This document shows positions 25,023-35,290 of a stretch of 64,000 bases of DNA, piece after piece (the first letter of the stretch is position 1; the number at the start of each line of letters is the position of its first letter). This DNA is from Cucumis sativus (Eukaryota > Streptophyta > Magnoliopsida > Cucurbitales > Cucurbitaceae). Under the pieces are notes generated by a model, which searched no databases, was not told the DNA's origin, and saw only the letters and a list, made by a program, of their open reading frames with translations. The stretch spans positions 310,001-374,000 of the forward strand of contig NC_026659.2 in NCBI RefSeq assembly GCF_000004075.3, given 5' to 3'. Both the position numbers and the translations under genes were made by a program.

Positions 25023-28000
25023 CTATTGCCTGTGATCGGGGCGATATGGTGGTGGTGGTGTCTGGTGTAAGCCACTGGGGCTTGGCATCATACCATGCTG
25101 TGGCGGCATTGTCCCCGATGGCATGTAACCAGGATTGTGCATAGGCATGGAGGAGTAGGTCGCAGCAGGACCACCCGATCCCCAACCTGAAGATTGTGGA
25201 GGCTGCACCCCAGGCTGCTGCTCTCCGGAAGGACCATACTGGTTTCCATTGTATTGATGGGTGGAAGGACCCATCATTTGATGTGGTGGTTGCTGCCCCT
25301 GCCCCTGCCCCGGCCCCTGCCCCACAACAGGCGGTTGAGAATTCACCATGGGAGGATTATTTGGAATTGTATAGTCTCGACTTCGGTCATTATTCACCTA
25401 CAATCACATCAAACTACACATTTAGCATCATTCATCTTCTATCTAGTCAAAGGGTTGAAATAAAACGGAAGGCCCAACCAATATATTCAGGATTATTTGA
25501 TATCTCCCATATGTTTTACAAAATATGGATACTTGTAATAACAAGATTTATGACTTGGGTCGGCTAGCAAAAACTTTTCAAGGGCTTAAAAACAACTTTC
25601 TTGTTTGTCAAAGCACTAGAAAAGTTCATCGAAAACATGTTCTTAATTTGGAAATAAAAACTTCCGAGTTTTAATTTGAATAGTTTTTATAATAATATAT
25701 TCATTCCAATAAATATTTGTTGATGATGATGAGGCCACCAAGAACCGAAAAATGTCTAGTGGTTAGTGCTACGGTAGTACATGTCCTGTAATACTTTCAT
25801 TGAAGTAAAAACTCCTGTGTAAAGAGACATTTATTGCTCTTGGACAGCTCACCAAAAGAGAAGTTTTTCATACCTTGATACTCAAGTCAGTATGGCGTGA
25901 ATATGAGATGTGAAGCTTGCAAAACCCTCCGTCATAAATACAGTGTCCCTCGAGGGCTTCCTTGGCAACTACCGCAGTCTGAACATCTGCTCACAAGTGG
26001 AATATCACTTATGATGAGTCCTATGCTACATATTTCTATTGAAATATTATGGATGATTTAACTCGTTCACAGATTTGAAATTAAAGAAATCCTTTTTGAA
26101 CTCATAAAGAATGTGGTTTCTATCATGCTATAACCGGTAGAAAATATACTACCATTTACACCCAAAAGTAAGATTGATGTCAGGACGAGTTTAGTTGAAG
26201 TGAACTACCTGGATATTGAATCAAGGCCTGGACTCCCCCATTCTTATCAAACATGGCAATCTTCTGGACAGGTCCAAATGCAGAAAAAACCTACCGACAA
26301 AGAAATAATTGGTTAGCATAATAAAAATAGTTTGCAAGGAACTATAAGATATGAACAAATAGTCAACAGACAAATTGCCATGTCATGCAATACCATGTGC
26401 AAAACCTCCAAGGTGACTGCATACTGCATATTCTCAATGGAGGCAAGAAGAACATTACTCTCTGGTTCAAGTTTCTTTCCATCCAAACCCACGGTGAACT
26501 GCAAAGATGACTGACGACAAATTCAATCAAAGGATGAAAAGGATTTAGAAAAATAACATAAGAAACCAGGGGATAGGAGGAAATGCCAAGATTTGTACTG
26601 CTAAGTTGGCACTTTTGTCAGAAGTACATCATTTAAAGCTTTATCTTTCTTTATTTATTTGACACCATTAGAAGCATGATGAGTAAAATGTATGGAAAGG
26701 AGAATTCATAGGCACAACTAAACAACATGCTACCTAATGCATTCCTTACCTGACCACTTCCATCTATGGCCGATGGAGCAACAGGAAGATAAGGATTAGT
26801 GTAGTCCCTGAATCAACATACTATCAGAATATAGAGAGAGAAAGAGATACTGATAAAACAGACGAGTAACAGAAAGAGAGTAACACGGGAAATTATCCGA
26901 GATATCGTGAAATGTTACACTAAGTTGAAATAAACACATTCATAGAAGAATAGATGCAGAAGGTTGGGAAGACCTGCTTCGATGACTCTGAAATTTCACA
27001 GTCAAATCAGTATGGGCAGAGTAAGTAATTCTAAGGGAACATGGTCCAACATGATCAGGAAGTAAATACCTGCAAACAAAAAAAATTGTTGATACATAAG
27101 ATAGAATAACAACAAAGAAGAATCTAAAACTTCATTTTCTTTAAAGGAAGGTTGAATACTGCTAGCAATGGAATGAAAAACTGTCAAATAAAATGCATTG
27201 ACGACTAAGAACAAAAATAATCATAGACAGACACCAAGCTCGTGCATGTGCACCTCTTCTACTGCTATATACTCCATAAAACAGGGGCAAAAAACGATGT
27301 GTAACATTCAATACAATTGTCACCTAGGGATGCTTCTCCCATCCAAGGCATTCTTAGCAGATGAGGCAGTCTCCGCATCCGAAAATTGCACCAACGCCTA
27401 AAATGTCCAAATCAATATATGAATAAGATTTTCTCCAAGCTCAGAAGTGATAATAGTGCAATTACTACAAGCATTTTAGATATTCACGGACCTGAAATCC
27501 AGCTGTTTTCTCAAAGGTAGTGATCTTATGCACAAATCCAAAGGCAGAAAAAACCTGGCATATTATTGAATAACCTTCAGATTGAAATTAAACAAAATGA
27601 TATCACACCATTCATCACAAATTCAGTACAACCCGACACCTATCAAATGACTACTATCATGTGAATTGTTTACAACCATAAACAAGACGAATCTACCTAA
27701 ATATCCAAATATAGACCAAGTGGGATGTCTAAATGGATAGCCACAACTAATTAACATTGGACATTTAAATGCAACTCCACTGTAAAAAACTAAAAATTAA
27801 GCCAATAGAACTCAATTATTGTGATAGCAATGCTACTGCCAGGAACAAGAATAAAAGGACAACATACAACGGACATTAGACAACAAAGATACTAGCTTGA
27901 AAACTTTTTTCAAGAATAACATAGGACTTAGACATCAGATAAAACAGAAGATTAGAACACATCATGGCATATGGCAATCAAAGATCAAGCTCTAAGGGGG

Positions 28001-29230
28001 AGGATATGATAAAGCAGAAAACACAAAATTGAAAACAAGTCCGTAACACCTGCCTCTCTCACTTGAAAAAGAGCAGCTATTGGTTTGAAATCAATAACCA
28101 GCCATAAGTATACTCTATCCTTAAATACTCATCAACGAAATGAAAAATATTAGTTGAATGCCCCTACAAATTTAACATTCTGTCCTATAATGTTAATAAG
28201 AGAAGGCAAAGTCACCCCAAAAATTCAGATGCTAAGCCAAAAGGAATATCATCTTATTAATCTTCTGTCTAATTATTTAAATGTTAGTCCTTTAGGGCAG
28301 AATACGTAAATAGTGAACAGATAATCCAAAAATTTAGAATAAAAAAATTCCTACTCTCTGATTCTAATGACTGGATGTAGACAGCAGTATCACTGACATA
28401 ACATGCAGAGATGATAGGGAGAAGGATGCACAAGAGAGCAGAAATGATAATATCCTAAACTGTGAAAGGTAGGAGGAAGTTGAGGAAGAAGAGAAGGGAA
28501 GAGAGAGGTAGTGTTAAGGAAAGGAGAAAGGAGACAAACACACATGTGCACTTTCTCCCGATGCACTAAGCTGCCATCAAAGATATTGCCTTGACAAGGG
28601 CCTGCTGATTCATTTACATTCACGTCAAACAAAAGCTTTTGAAACATGACAAACTATAACCTAATCACCATAATTTAATCTCAGTGCCACAGAGGTTCAC
28701 CTTTAACTGCAACAAGAATGTACTACAATCTGCTTACCAAGTGCAAAACATCAATGCTGACAAGGCGTGCATCAGTGCCCTCAATTGTTACTAAAAGCAC
28801 ATTTCCAGGAACATCAGCTGTTGTTTTGTTGTTCACAATTTCTTGCCGGTTAGAATACTGCAGATAGACAGTTTTTCCTCTAACTTGTGCAGGCTCAGAG
28901 GAAGATGCATAATATGATATCATTGCAATAGCTTGATTTATGTCTGCCTGCAGTATTAAACTTGGTCAAATATTTATCAATAATGAATAGCTTGTGAGGT
29001 ACATTGTTGATGGAAAGCAATAGATGCAAAAATAATCCACTTACAAACTCAATAAAAGCTTGATTTCTGTTTGCTCCAACATTACATTTTGTATTCACGA
29101 CTTTTCCAAATGGCTTTCCCAGTTCAATCAGTTCCTCCTCAGTACATTCCCAAGGTAAATTCCTTAAGTGGAGAACCTTTGAGGGTGGTTGTGTGTAACG
29201 GAACTGTGGCTGACTAGAAACTGATGCCAT
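25023..29230 (-). CDS. Polypyrimidine tract-binding protein homolog, PTBP1/2-type
   Basis: Ten coding exons in transcript order: 29230-29045, 28947-28738, 27554-27492, 27397-27324, 27069-26974, 26807-26750, 26498-26394, 26290-26209, 25986-25874, 25397-25023. They give 453 residues. The protein is a nuclear RNA-binding splicing regulator recognising CU-rich RNA. Three RRM domains sit at about 17-97 (KVLHLRNLPWE, NQAFIEF), 108-186 (NVLLVTI, FVHKITTF) and 246-325 (NVLLASIENMQYAVTLEVLH, VQKIAMF). The last exon is a Gly/Pro/Gln-rich low-complexity tail. Blocks such as QPQFRYTQPPSKV, GNVLLVT and SRDYTNPYLPV match Arabidopsis PTB1/PTB2 and not the divergent PTB3. Intron 2 (27555-28737) is by far the longest and holds a long pyrimidine tract. 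ATG 29230 opens the first coding exon; a further 5'UTR exon probably lies near 30.3 kb. Confidence 0.95.
28463..28536 (-). promoter_or_regulatory. Long CU-rich tract in PTB intron 2, candidate autoregulatory splicing element
   Basis: On the transcript strand this stretch of about 75 nt is almost all pyrimidine, with repeated UCUCUC, UUCCUU and CUUCU motifs. It ends in a splice-acceptor-like TTTCACAG (AG at 28460-28461). Just upstream in the transcript, a 50-nt segment (28601-28552) is bounded by CAG and GT and contains an in-frame TAG if joined to exon 2. CU-rich motifs are the binding sites of PTB itself, and Arabidopsis PTB1/2 are known to regulate their own mRNAs through unproductive splicing. 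Use of this tract in that way is inference. Confidence 0.45.
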
Positions 29231-30244
29231 TTCGCCAAACTTACAGGAGAACACTGGAAAATCATGGGCAGCCTTAATACAATTTAAACTTCAAACATAG
29301 TGCACAAAGTTAAACACAGAACTCCACGCTCGTGAACTTATAATTCCCAATCACATAGACAATTGTACCATGAAATACTTAATTCTACATTGATATGAAC
29401 AATATTTCACTGTCGTTAATTCTCATGCAAAAAAAGAATCTGGAGATGAATAAAATACAACCGCAACTGTTAATGAATAAGTTTCTTTTACTATTGAGAT
29501 AACTGCCTTCGGCCATAGCCCATGGCATAAAATTGAACCATTATAGCAAGTTCAATGCAAGAACAAAAGGGTGTGCATTACACTACAACAACGGTGCAAA
29601 TTTTCGTACAGAAGCAAAGATAAGGCAGTAAGAAGAGGGGGTTTCATATTTAGTAATGGGTAGTCATTTGACTTAAATCTGCACTCTCTTTCTCTGGCAT
29701 TTCATTAAATCTGCACTCTCTTTCTCTTGCTTCTTCCTCTTCTACTTTTTTTCTTCTCCCTAACTCTCAGAGAAAGCACTTAAAATTGAAAACAGAAACA
29801 AATGGACCAAAGAATTCGATCACCGCATGTCCAATCAAATGCAATTTCAAAGCACGAACCAATCCGCCAAACATAAGAATAAAAGCAACATCACCAATAA
29901 AGATCAACACGGACAAATAACTAGAAAAAATCACAACCCGTTATCGAGTACCCATCATAGAAACCAATCCAACAATTCACGCAACATTGCAATGCTATTC
30001 ATCGTCCACGTAATTACAACAAAAAATTATTAGATGCAAAATCACACAAGAAACAATTTATTACAATCGGCAACGAGAAGAAGACAAGAAACCCAAAACA
30101 ATCTGTAAAGAACCAGACATGCAAATCGAAAACCCCAAAACGCAAATCCAGAGGGAAATAGACGGAATCGGAGGTCCAAATACCTAAAAAATGGGGGCAA
30201 AAAGTAGCGGTGCACAAGGAGATCGAAATTGCAAAGTAAAATAC

Positions 30245-30400
30245 CTGAGATTAATAAATATAAACCCTGGGGAAAGCAAGGAATTGGTGAGGATATGGAA
30301 GTTAGGGTTTCACGGAGAGCTGGAAGGGGAGAGGATTTCGATGGGCTTTTCCGTAAGCATAATCTAAAACGATTGAAATATATGTTTTCTCTTTTATTAT
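30245..30400 (-). promoter_or_regulatory. Probable PTB 5'UTR exon with telo-box
   Basis: On the minus strand this segment has the pyrimidine-rich look of a plant leader and contains AAACCCTAA (30302-30310), the telo-box common near starts of translation-related and housekeeping plant genes. It ends in CTCAG followed by GTATTTTAC, a good donor at 30244-30243. A matching acceptor (TTTTCCAG) lies about 25 bases upstream of ATG 29230. The joined leader would put a roughly 1 kb intron in the 5' UTR. The right-hand limit is only approximate. Confidence 0.45.
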
Positions 30401-30477
30401 TATTGTTATTATTTTCTTCTTGCCTTTCCACCGATGAGGGGTAAAATCGTCCTACCGCGTTTGGATATGATGAGGTG

Positions 30478-30651
30478 GAATTTTACTTTTTTAAATTATT
30501 TTCAGAAAAAAATTTCTTTACAAATTATATTGAACTTTTTTTAAAAAAAATAGTAATAATAAATAGAATTTTATTTTTTAAAATTATTTTCAAAAATATT
30601 TTTCTTTACAAATTATACTGAACTTTTTTTAAAAAAATAGTAATAATAAAT
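30478..30651. repeat. Two-copy tandem duplication, about 88-bp unit
   Basis: Copy 1 starts at 30478 and copy 2 at 30566. Both begin GAATTTTA, share TTTCTTTACAAATTATA and TGAACTTTTTTT, and end in TAGTAATAATAAATA. They differ at a few bases and in A/T run lengths. The duplication lies just outside the probable PTB leader. Confidence 0.75.
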
Positions 30652-31522
30652 AATTATATTGGACTGCAACTAAAATTTAAATACTAATCTTGTTTTTCCT
30701 ATTAGCCTACGGTCTATCCAATATTTGTAATATTTTGTAATATTGTAATATAATCTATATAATCTATCAGTAATAAATTCTTATAATTGATCAAATTTTA
30801 TTATATTTACAATCCTTTAAAATGTTGTTAATAGATACTTAATTATTTGTAATACACACAAAGATTTTAATGGACAACTTAAACAGACATGAAAACTAAA
30901 ACTACTTATCTCTATACTTGATACTAAGATGCTCTTAGCAAGACCTATTCTCATACATATGTATATAGATTCAGAAAGATAATTGTTGGAAAACAAAAGA
31001 TTTTTCAAATTTAATGAATGAAAAATCTTAATACAAAAGGGAATTTATCTAATAATTCAAAGGATAAATGAAGAGAACTATTTAAAAATAGAATAGTATG
31101 GATATTAAAAGAGGAAAACAAAGTCATCAATGTGTTCTAAAAAAACAGCATAATAATATAATATCAGCATTGAAAGATAACGAAGAATCAAAATTAAAGA
31201 AAGAATGAAATATTAAAAAACATCATCTTAAAGGAGGAAAGAGAGAAGAAGAAAAAGAGAACATACACCAAACTATTTCAAGAGTCAGTTTATCAACAGA
31301 TAAGTTGAATGTCCAAACAGAAACAACCAAACAAGATCAGATATCAAATATATATCAACAATATTCTATTACTTCTACGAACTTGCTCATCAATCATAAT
31401 CATAATCACATAAATTCTATATGCAAATGCACACAATATTCGGTAACAAAAGGTACTTTCCAGAGATTGATCAAGTTCAGTTGCAGGAGTCAGTAATGGA
31501 AGTGGAAGAGGGAAAGAGAACT

Positions 31523-33685
31523 TCAGGGTGATTGGCCTACGAGTACGTCTTTATAAGGCGTTGGTCTGGCTTCGACCCTTCCTCTTTCTTCATCTGAGTG
31601 TCGTTTTCTCCTACCCTGATCCTCTAGAATCAGAGGAATCCTGCCTTCTCTTTCTCCAAGAAGCCGCTCGTTTGCCCCTCCTCGAAGCTTCTCAAGTCGC
31701 AGTCCCTCGAACTGCTGCATCTTGAACACTTTAAGCACGTTTGCCAATCCGCCTAACAAGAACGATAAGCTCCCAAAGATACCTAACCAAATCCAGTTTT
31801 TGCCCTGCATTCACACACTCGTCAACACGTAAAACTTCAGTAAAATGCCATTCCTTTTGAAGCAAATATTTATGCAACCATTTTGTTAGACCGATTATCA
31901 AACTTTTGTTTGTTGCTTATAACTAAAATATTCATCAAAATGTTTAAAATTTGAATTCATAGCAAAACAACAATATGAACCGTGGTTATAGTTCACAATC
32001 ACCAATCTATTTTGATTTCTTTACCTCACGTCATTGACACTCTATTATTCTTGAGGGTGGAACCATAATCATTGTGACAACTTTTTCCTTTTTTGAATAA
32101 GCTTTTTAAAGGCAATTCAGAATCAATTGTTCGCTACTGACAGTAAAATGTATGTATTCAATGTCACATACCAGAAGTTTGAGACCATGATGGGCTAACC
32201 CAACTTGCTCGTAGCTATTGAGAACTGCTGCAACAAAAAACAGCAAGCTTCCTATTAAAAATGGAATATGGACACTCTGTTGCAAGATTTGAACATGTGC
32301 ATCAGCCCTTTCGTAGATTTGGCATGAGTTGTGGATCGATCCAAGCATCCATAAGGCAGGACCCGCAATAAGCATATTTGAAGCATGCTTTTCGAGTTTG
32401 TGATAATCATGTCCCTTCTTTTCCTGCAGCAGCAAATTGAATGGCAGCTCTTGTAAAGTGCAAAAGGAGGACAACACAACAAACATGAATACTGTAAAAG
32501 ATTAACATTAGGAACGGAACGAAGTTGATCAAACAGTTTTCCTACAATGTGCAATCATTGAAACCGAGGATGGCATTTCTAGATTTCGCCATGGCTTTTG
32601 ATCTTTGACACGGGGTTTTTTATTTCTGTGTCCCGGGTGTGAGGAGGGCCTCCAGTGATAGCATGTAACGAAGTCAGGTGAACCCAAAACATTGTCAAGT
32701 ACTTACAACAACACACTGTTCTTCGAACAATTAAACATTGCTGAAACGACTGCATCTTGTTCTTTTGTTAATAATTGAATATTTGAAAACTGGGAGACTA
32801 TTGCTGAAAAAACTACACAATATTTTCCCCTATAAAATTATCCATCTTCTGCTTTTTTGTTCTTTCAAATTTCAATAAGAAATAGAAACAATTGCCAAAC
32901 ACAGTTTTGCTTTTATTTCTTTAAAGAAAAATTGAAGAAATGAGTAGCAGAAATGTTGCCACCAAGCCTTACATAACGCACTCAGTCACTCATTGCCCAA
33001 AATTATCACAACCAATGGCAGGGAAAACGGCACTGAAATCATTGACTCAAACTTGAAACTATCCAAAGAAGTGGATGGTTCTAAAAGGGTTGCTGATTTT
33101 GACTAATTCTAAAATCCAAGACTAATAACAGAGGAGAACAAGAGTAATTAAACTTAGGTAGCACACAGAACATCTCATAAAACCAATTGACCAGCCCCTC
33201 AAAACAATTTCTCATCAAGATCGACAAGTGCAATTTTGTTAGAAATTCCAAAGCAAAAATAGTATTACCATTAACCTAGAAAACTAAATTAAGCAGAGTA
33301 AAGCAAACAAACGATTAATAAGGACCTGAATTAGAAGAAACAGTGCAGCGAAAGACAAAAGCAGCGACCCAATCGCCTGAAGAAACGGAACAGCAAATTC
33401 CACAAAAAAAAGCTGGGCATCGTACTGAACAAGCAGTGGCAACCGGTAATCAATTCCGGCGAGATGGGCGAAGAGATCATGCAAATTAACGATGGCAAAT
33501 AGGGAAGTGGCGAGAAGAATTAGTGCCAAACCAGATTTGGGTTCTCGGGAAAGCTGAGCAACAAAGCCACCCAGAAGGAGGATAGTGGCGAACAAGTAGA
33601 GGCCGGCATTGATGTACTCCGCCCGGTTCCGAACCGAACGAGGGCCATAGACCCTGAAATCTCTAGCGGAGACTAGCTTGACCAT
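31523..33685 (-). CDS. Uncharacterised plant multi-pass membrane protein (six predicted TM helices)
   Basis: Three exons in transcript order (33685-33326, 32423-32172, 31804-31523) give 297 residues with phase 0 introns. I recognise the start MVKLVSARDFRVYGPR as belonging to a conserved plant family of unknown function. Hydrophobic segments are at about 25-46, 51-77, 92-120, 134-154, 171-191 and 208-231. The C-terminal 65 residues are hydrophilic and rich in Arg/Glu (GANERLLGEREGR, GRRKRHSDEERGR), probably cytosolic. The YNAG-type conserved N-terminal block RNRAEYINAGLY and the motif HDLFAHLAGIDY between helices 2 and 3 are the most distinctive features. No signal peptide, catalytic motif or known transporter signature is visible. 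Its start, ATG 33685, is the first in frame. No function is proposed. Confidence 0.88.
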
Positions 33686-35290
33686 GGCAAATCTGATTCT
33701 GGGATTGGGTTTGATTTTGGATTTGGTAATGGAAATTGGAAAATCACTTGCAGCTTTTGTGAATAATGAGAATATGGGCGTATACTCCAGAGAGAGAATG
33801 TGAGATGTAGGAGAGAGAAAGGGATTGTTGATGATGATGTGTTACGCTTACGTTACGTGGCTGCATGCATGGAGGTGTTCAAAGAAACAGAATCCTTCAA
33901 AGTTGAGACACGTCGCCTCTTCATTCTTTCCCTAACGTCAACAATAATACAATATTTATTAAGGATATTGAAATATGACTTTATAGTAAATGTGGATGTC
34001 ACACTATTATAATGTTTACAAATTTCAACTTTTTTTAGTCATGGATACTTTTTTAACTTTCAAACTTCACTATACTTTTAACAATAGAAACATTTTCCCC
34101 CTAAGTTTAAGGGTAGGTTTGAGATAGTTATTTTTTTTACACAAAATACAAAGTTTATTAATAACTTTTTTTATAATTTAGTCATAAATATTTTGTTATT
34201 TTAAGTAGTCTAGCACTTTATGGGTTCTCATACTAGATATACATCACTCGACTCTTCTTATAAGTTTTACAAGATTCAATAAATTCACACCGTATCTATT
34301 ATAGACTCTCTCTTTAAGTTATACAAGACATAAGCTCGTCTCTTAGCGCTTTTCGATTTTCCCTCGTACATCCTATTCCATGAACATATCAAACAACAAT
34401 ACTTGAGACATATTAGTATGCATCCATTTTCAATACATTTCATTTCCATCTCCGAGAAGTTAATAATTCAAAACAAAATTATTGAACAATTTAACGAGAA
34501 TAAAAGAATTTATGAATCAACAATTTGGATATCTAATGCAATTTTTTTTTGTCTCTTATCATTAGTTTTGAAGTTTTTTCTTTTCTAAAATCTGAATAAT
34601 TAATTAGAAGAAAACCATTGGTAAAATAAACTCGCACTCGGCATGGTGTTTGTATTATCAAAAGGATAGGTTGTTTCGATTGCATACACCATCGCTATTA
34701 CCTATTTGTATAAAAATCAATATAGAAAGGAATCCCATATATATTGTGGGAAGGAAGAAAGCCCAGAAATTTTCTTAAAACCTCAAGAAAAACCCTCCCT
34801 ACTTCGTCTGCAGTGCTATGGCAGTACAAACACATCAAACATTTGATTGTAGCCAAAGTCGGCTTAACCACCATTCATACTTTTCTTTTACTCGGCTAAA
34901 TCGCCCCCACGAAATCCGAAATCAGTGCCCGTTTCATCTATCCGAAGCTTTTGTGAGTGTCAACAAATGAGTAAGATTTTCAGGTATACATCTATTCTTC
35001 ATCATTTTCATCTATACTCTGTAAATTTACAAAACCCACTTAGTTTTTCTACCCCCAGTTCTTGTTTTCATGCCCGCCATTGACATAGGGAAGCAGAGGG
35101 TTCAGACTGGGTGGAAGTGGTCGGCTTTCTTGTAATTAACACTCAATCATCCACTTGTAACTGAAACAATAACGGAGAAGCCTTAGAAGTCCTGTAGATT
35201 GAGACCCTGGCTATTAATTTCATGTTTTGATTACTTTAGTATTGGTTGCTTTATCTCTAATTACAAGTGTTCTTTCAATCCCATTTTGAA
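33686..35290. other. Divergent spacer between the six-TM gene and the PPR gene
   Basis: The two genes point away from each other. Sequence just right of 33685 is the leader and core promoter of the membrane-protein gene. From about 34.75 kb the base composition becomes more mixed, consistent with the 5' leader of the PPR gene, and contains a 50-codon upstream open frame at 34818-34970. The AT-rich middle (33.95-34.7 kb) shows no gene. Confidence 0.45.
34818..34970 (+). CDS. Possible 50-codon upstream ORF in the PPR leader
   Basis: ATG at 34818 opens 50 codons ending in TGA (34968-34970). The product begins MAVQTHQTFDCSQSRLNHH and is rich in His, Ser and Arg. A good donor-like CAG/GTATAC lies 13 bases further on, so this could be a 5'UTR exon. 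It may be a regulatory uORF, a fragment of a longer leader, or chance. No homology is recognised. Confidence 0.25.
   Translation: MAVQTHQTFDCSQSRLNHHSYFSFTRLNRPHEIRNQCPFHLSEAFVSVNK

Larger units (their letters stand above)
29231..31522. other. PTB 5' region and spacer to the six-TM gene
   Basis: About 29255-30244 is probably a long 5'UTR intron of the PTB gene. The likely leader exon is at 30245-30400. The region beyond holds a two-copy tandem duplication at 30478-30651 and AT-rich spacer up to the 3' end of the membrane-protein gene. Several short open frames (29827-30431) are artefacts of the leader and its intron. No further gene is seen. Confidence 0.45.

Noticed and set aside
25194-25567. 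Two overlapping + strand open frames with Pro/Ala repeats
   Set aside because: They are shadows of the Gly/Pro/Gln-rich last PTB exon, whose minus-strand frame has clear family similarity.
35267-35290. Eight-codon N-terminal extension of the PPR protein
   Set aside because: It begins at GTG, not ATG; nuclear plant genes rarely use it, and ATG 35291 follows directly.
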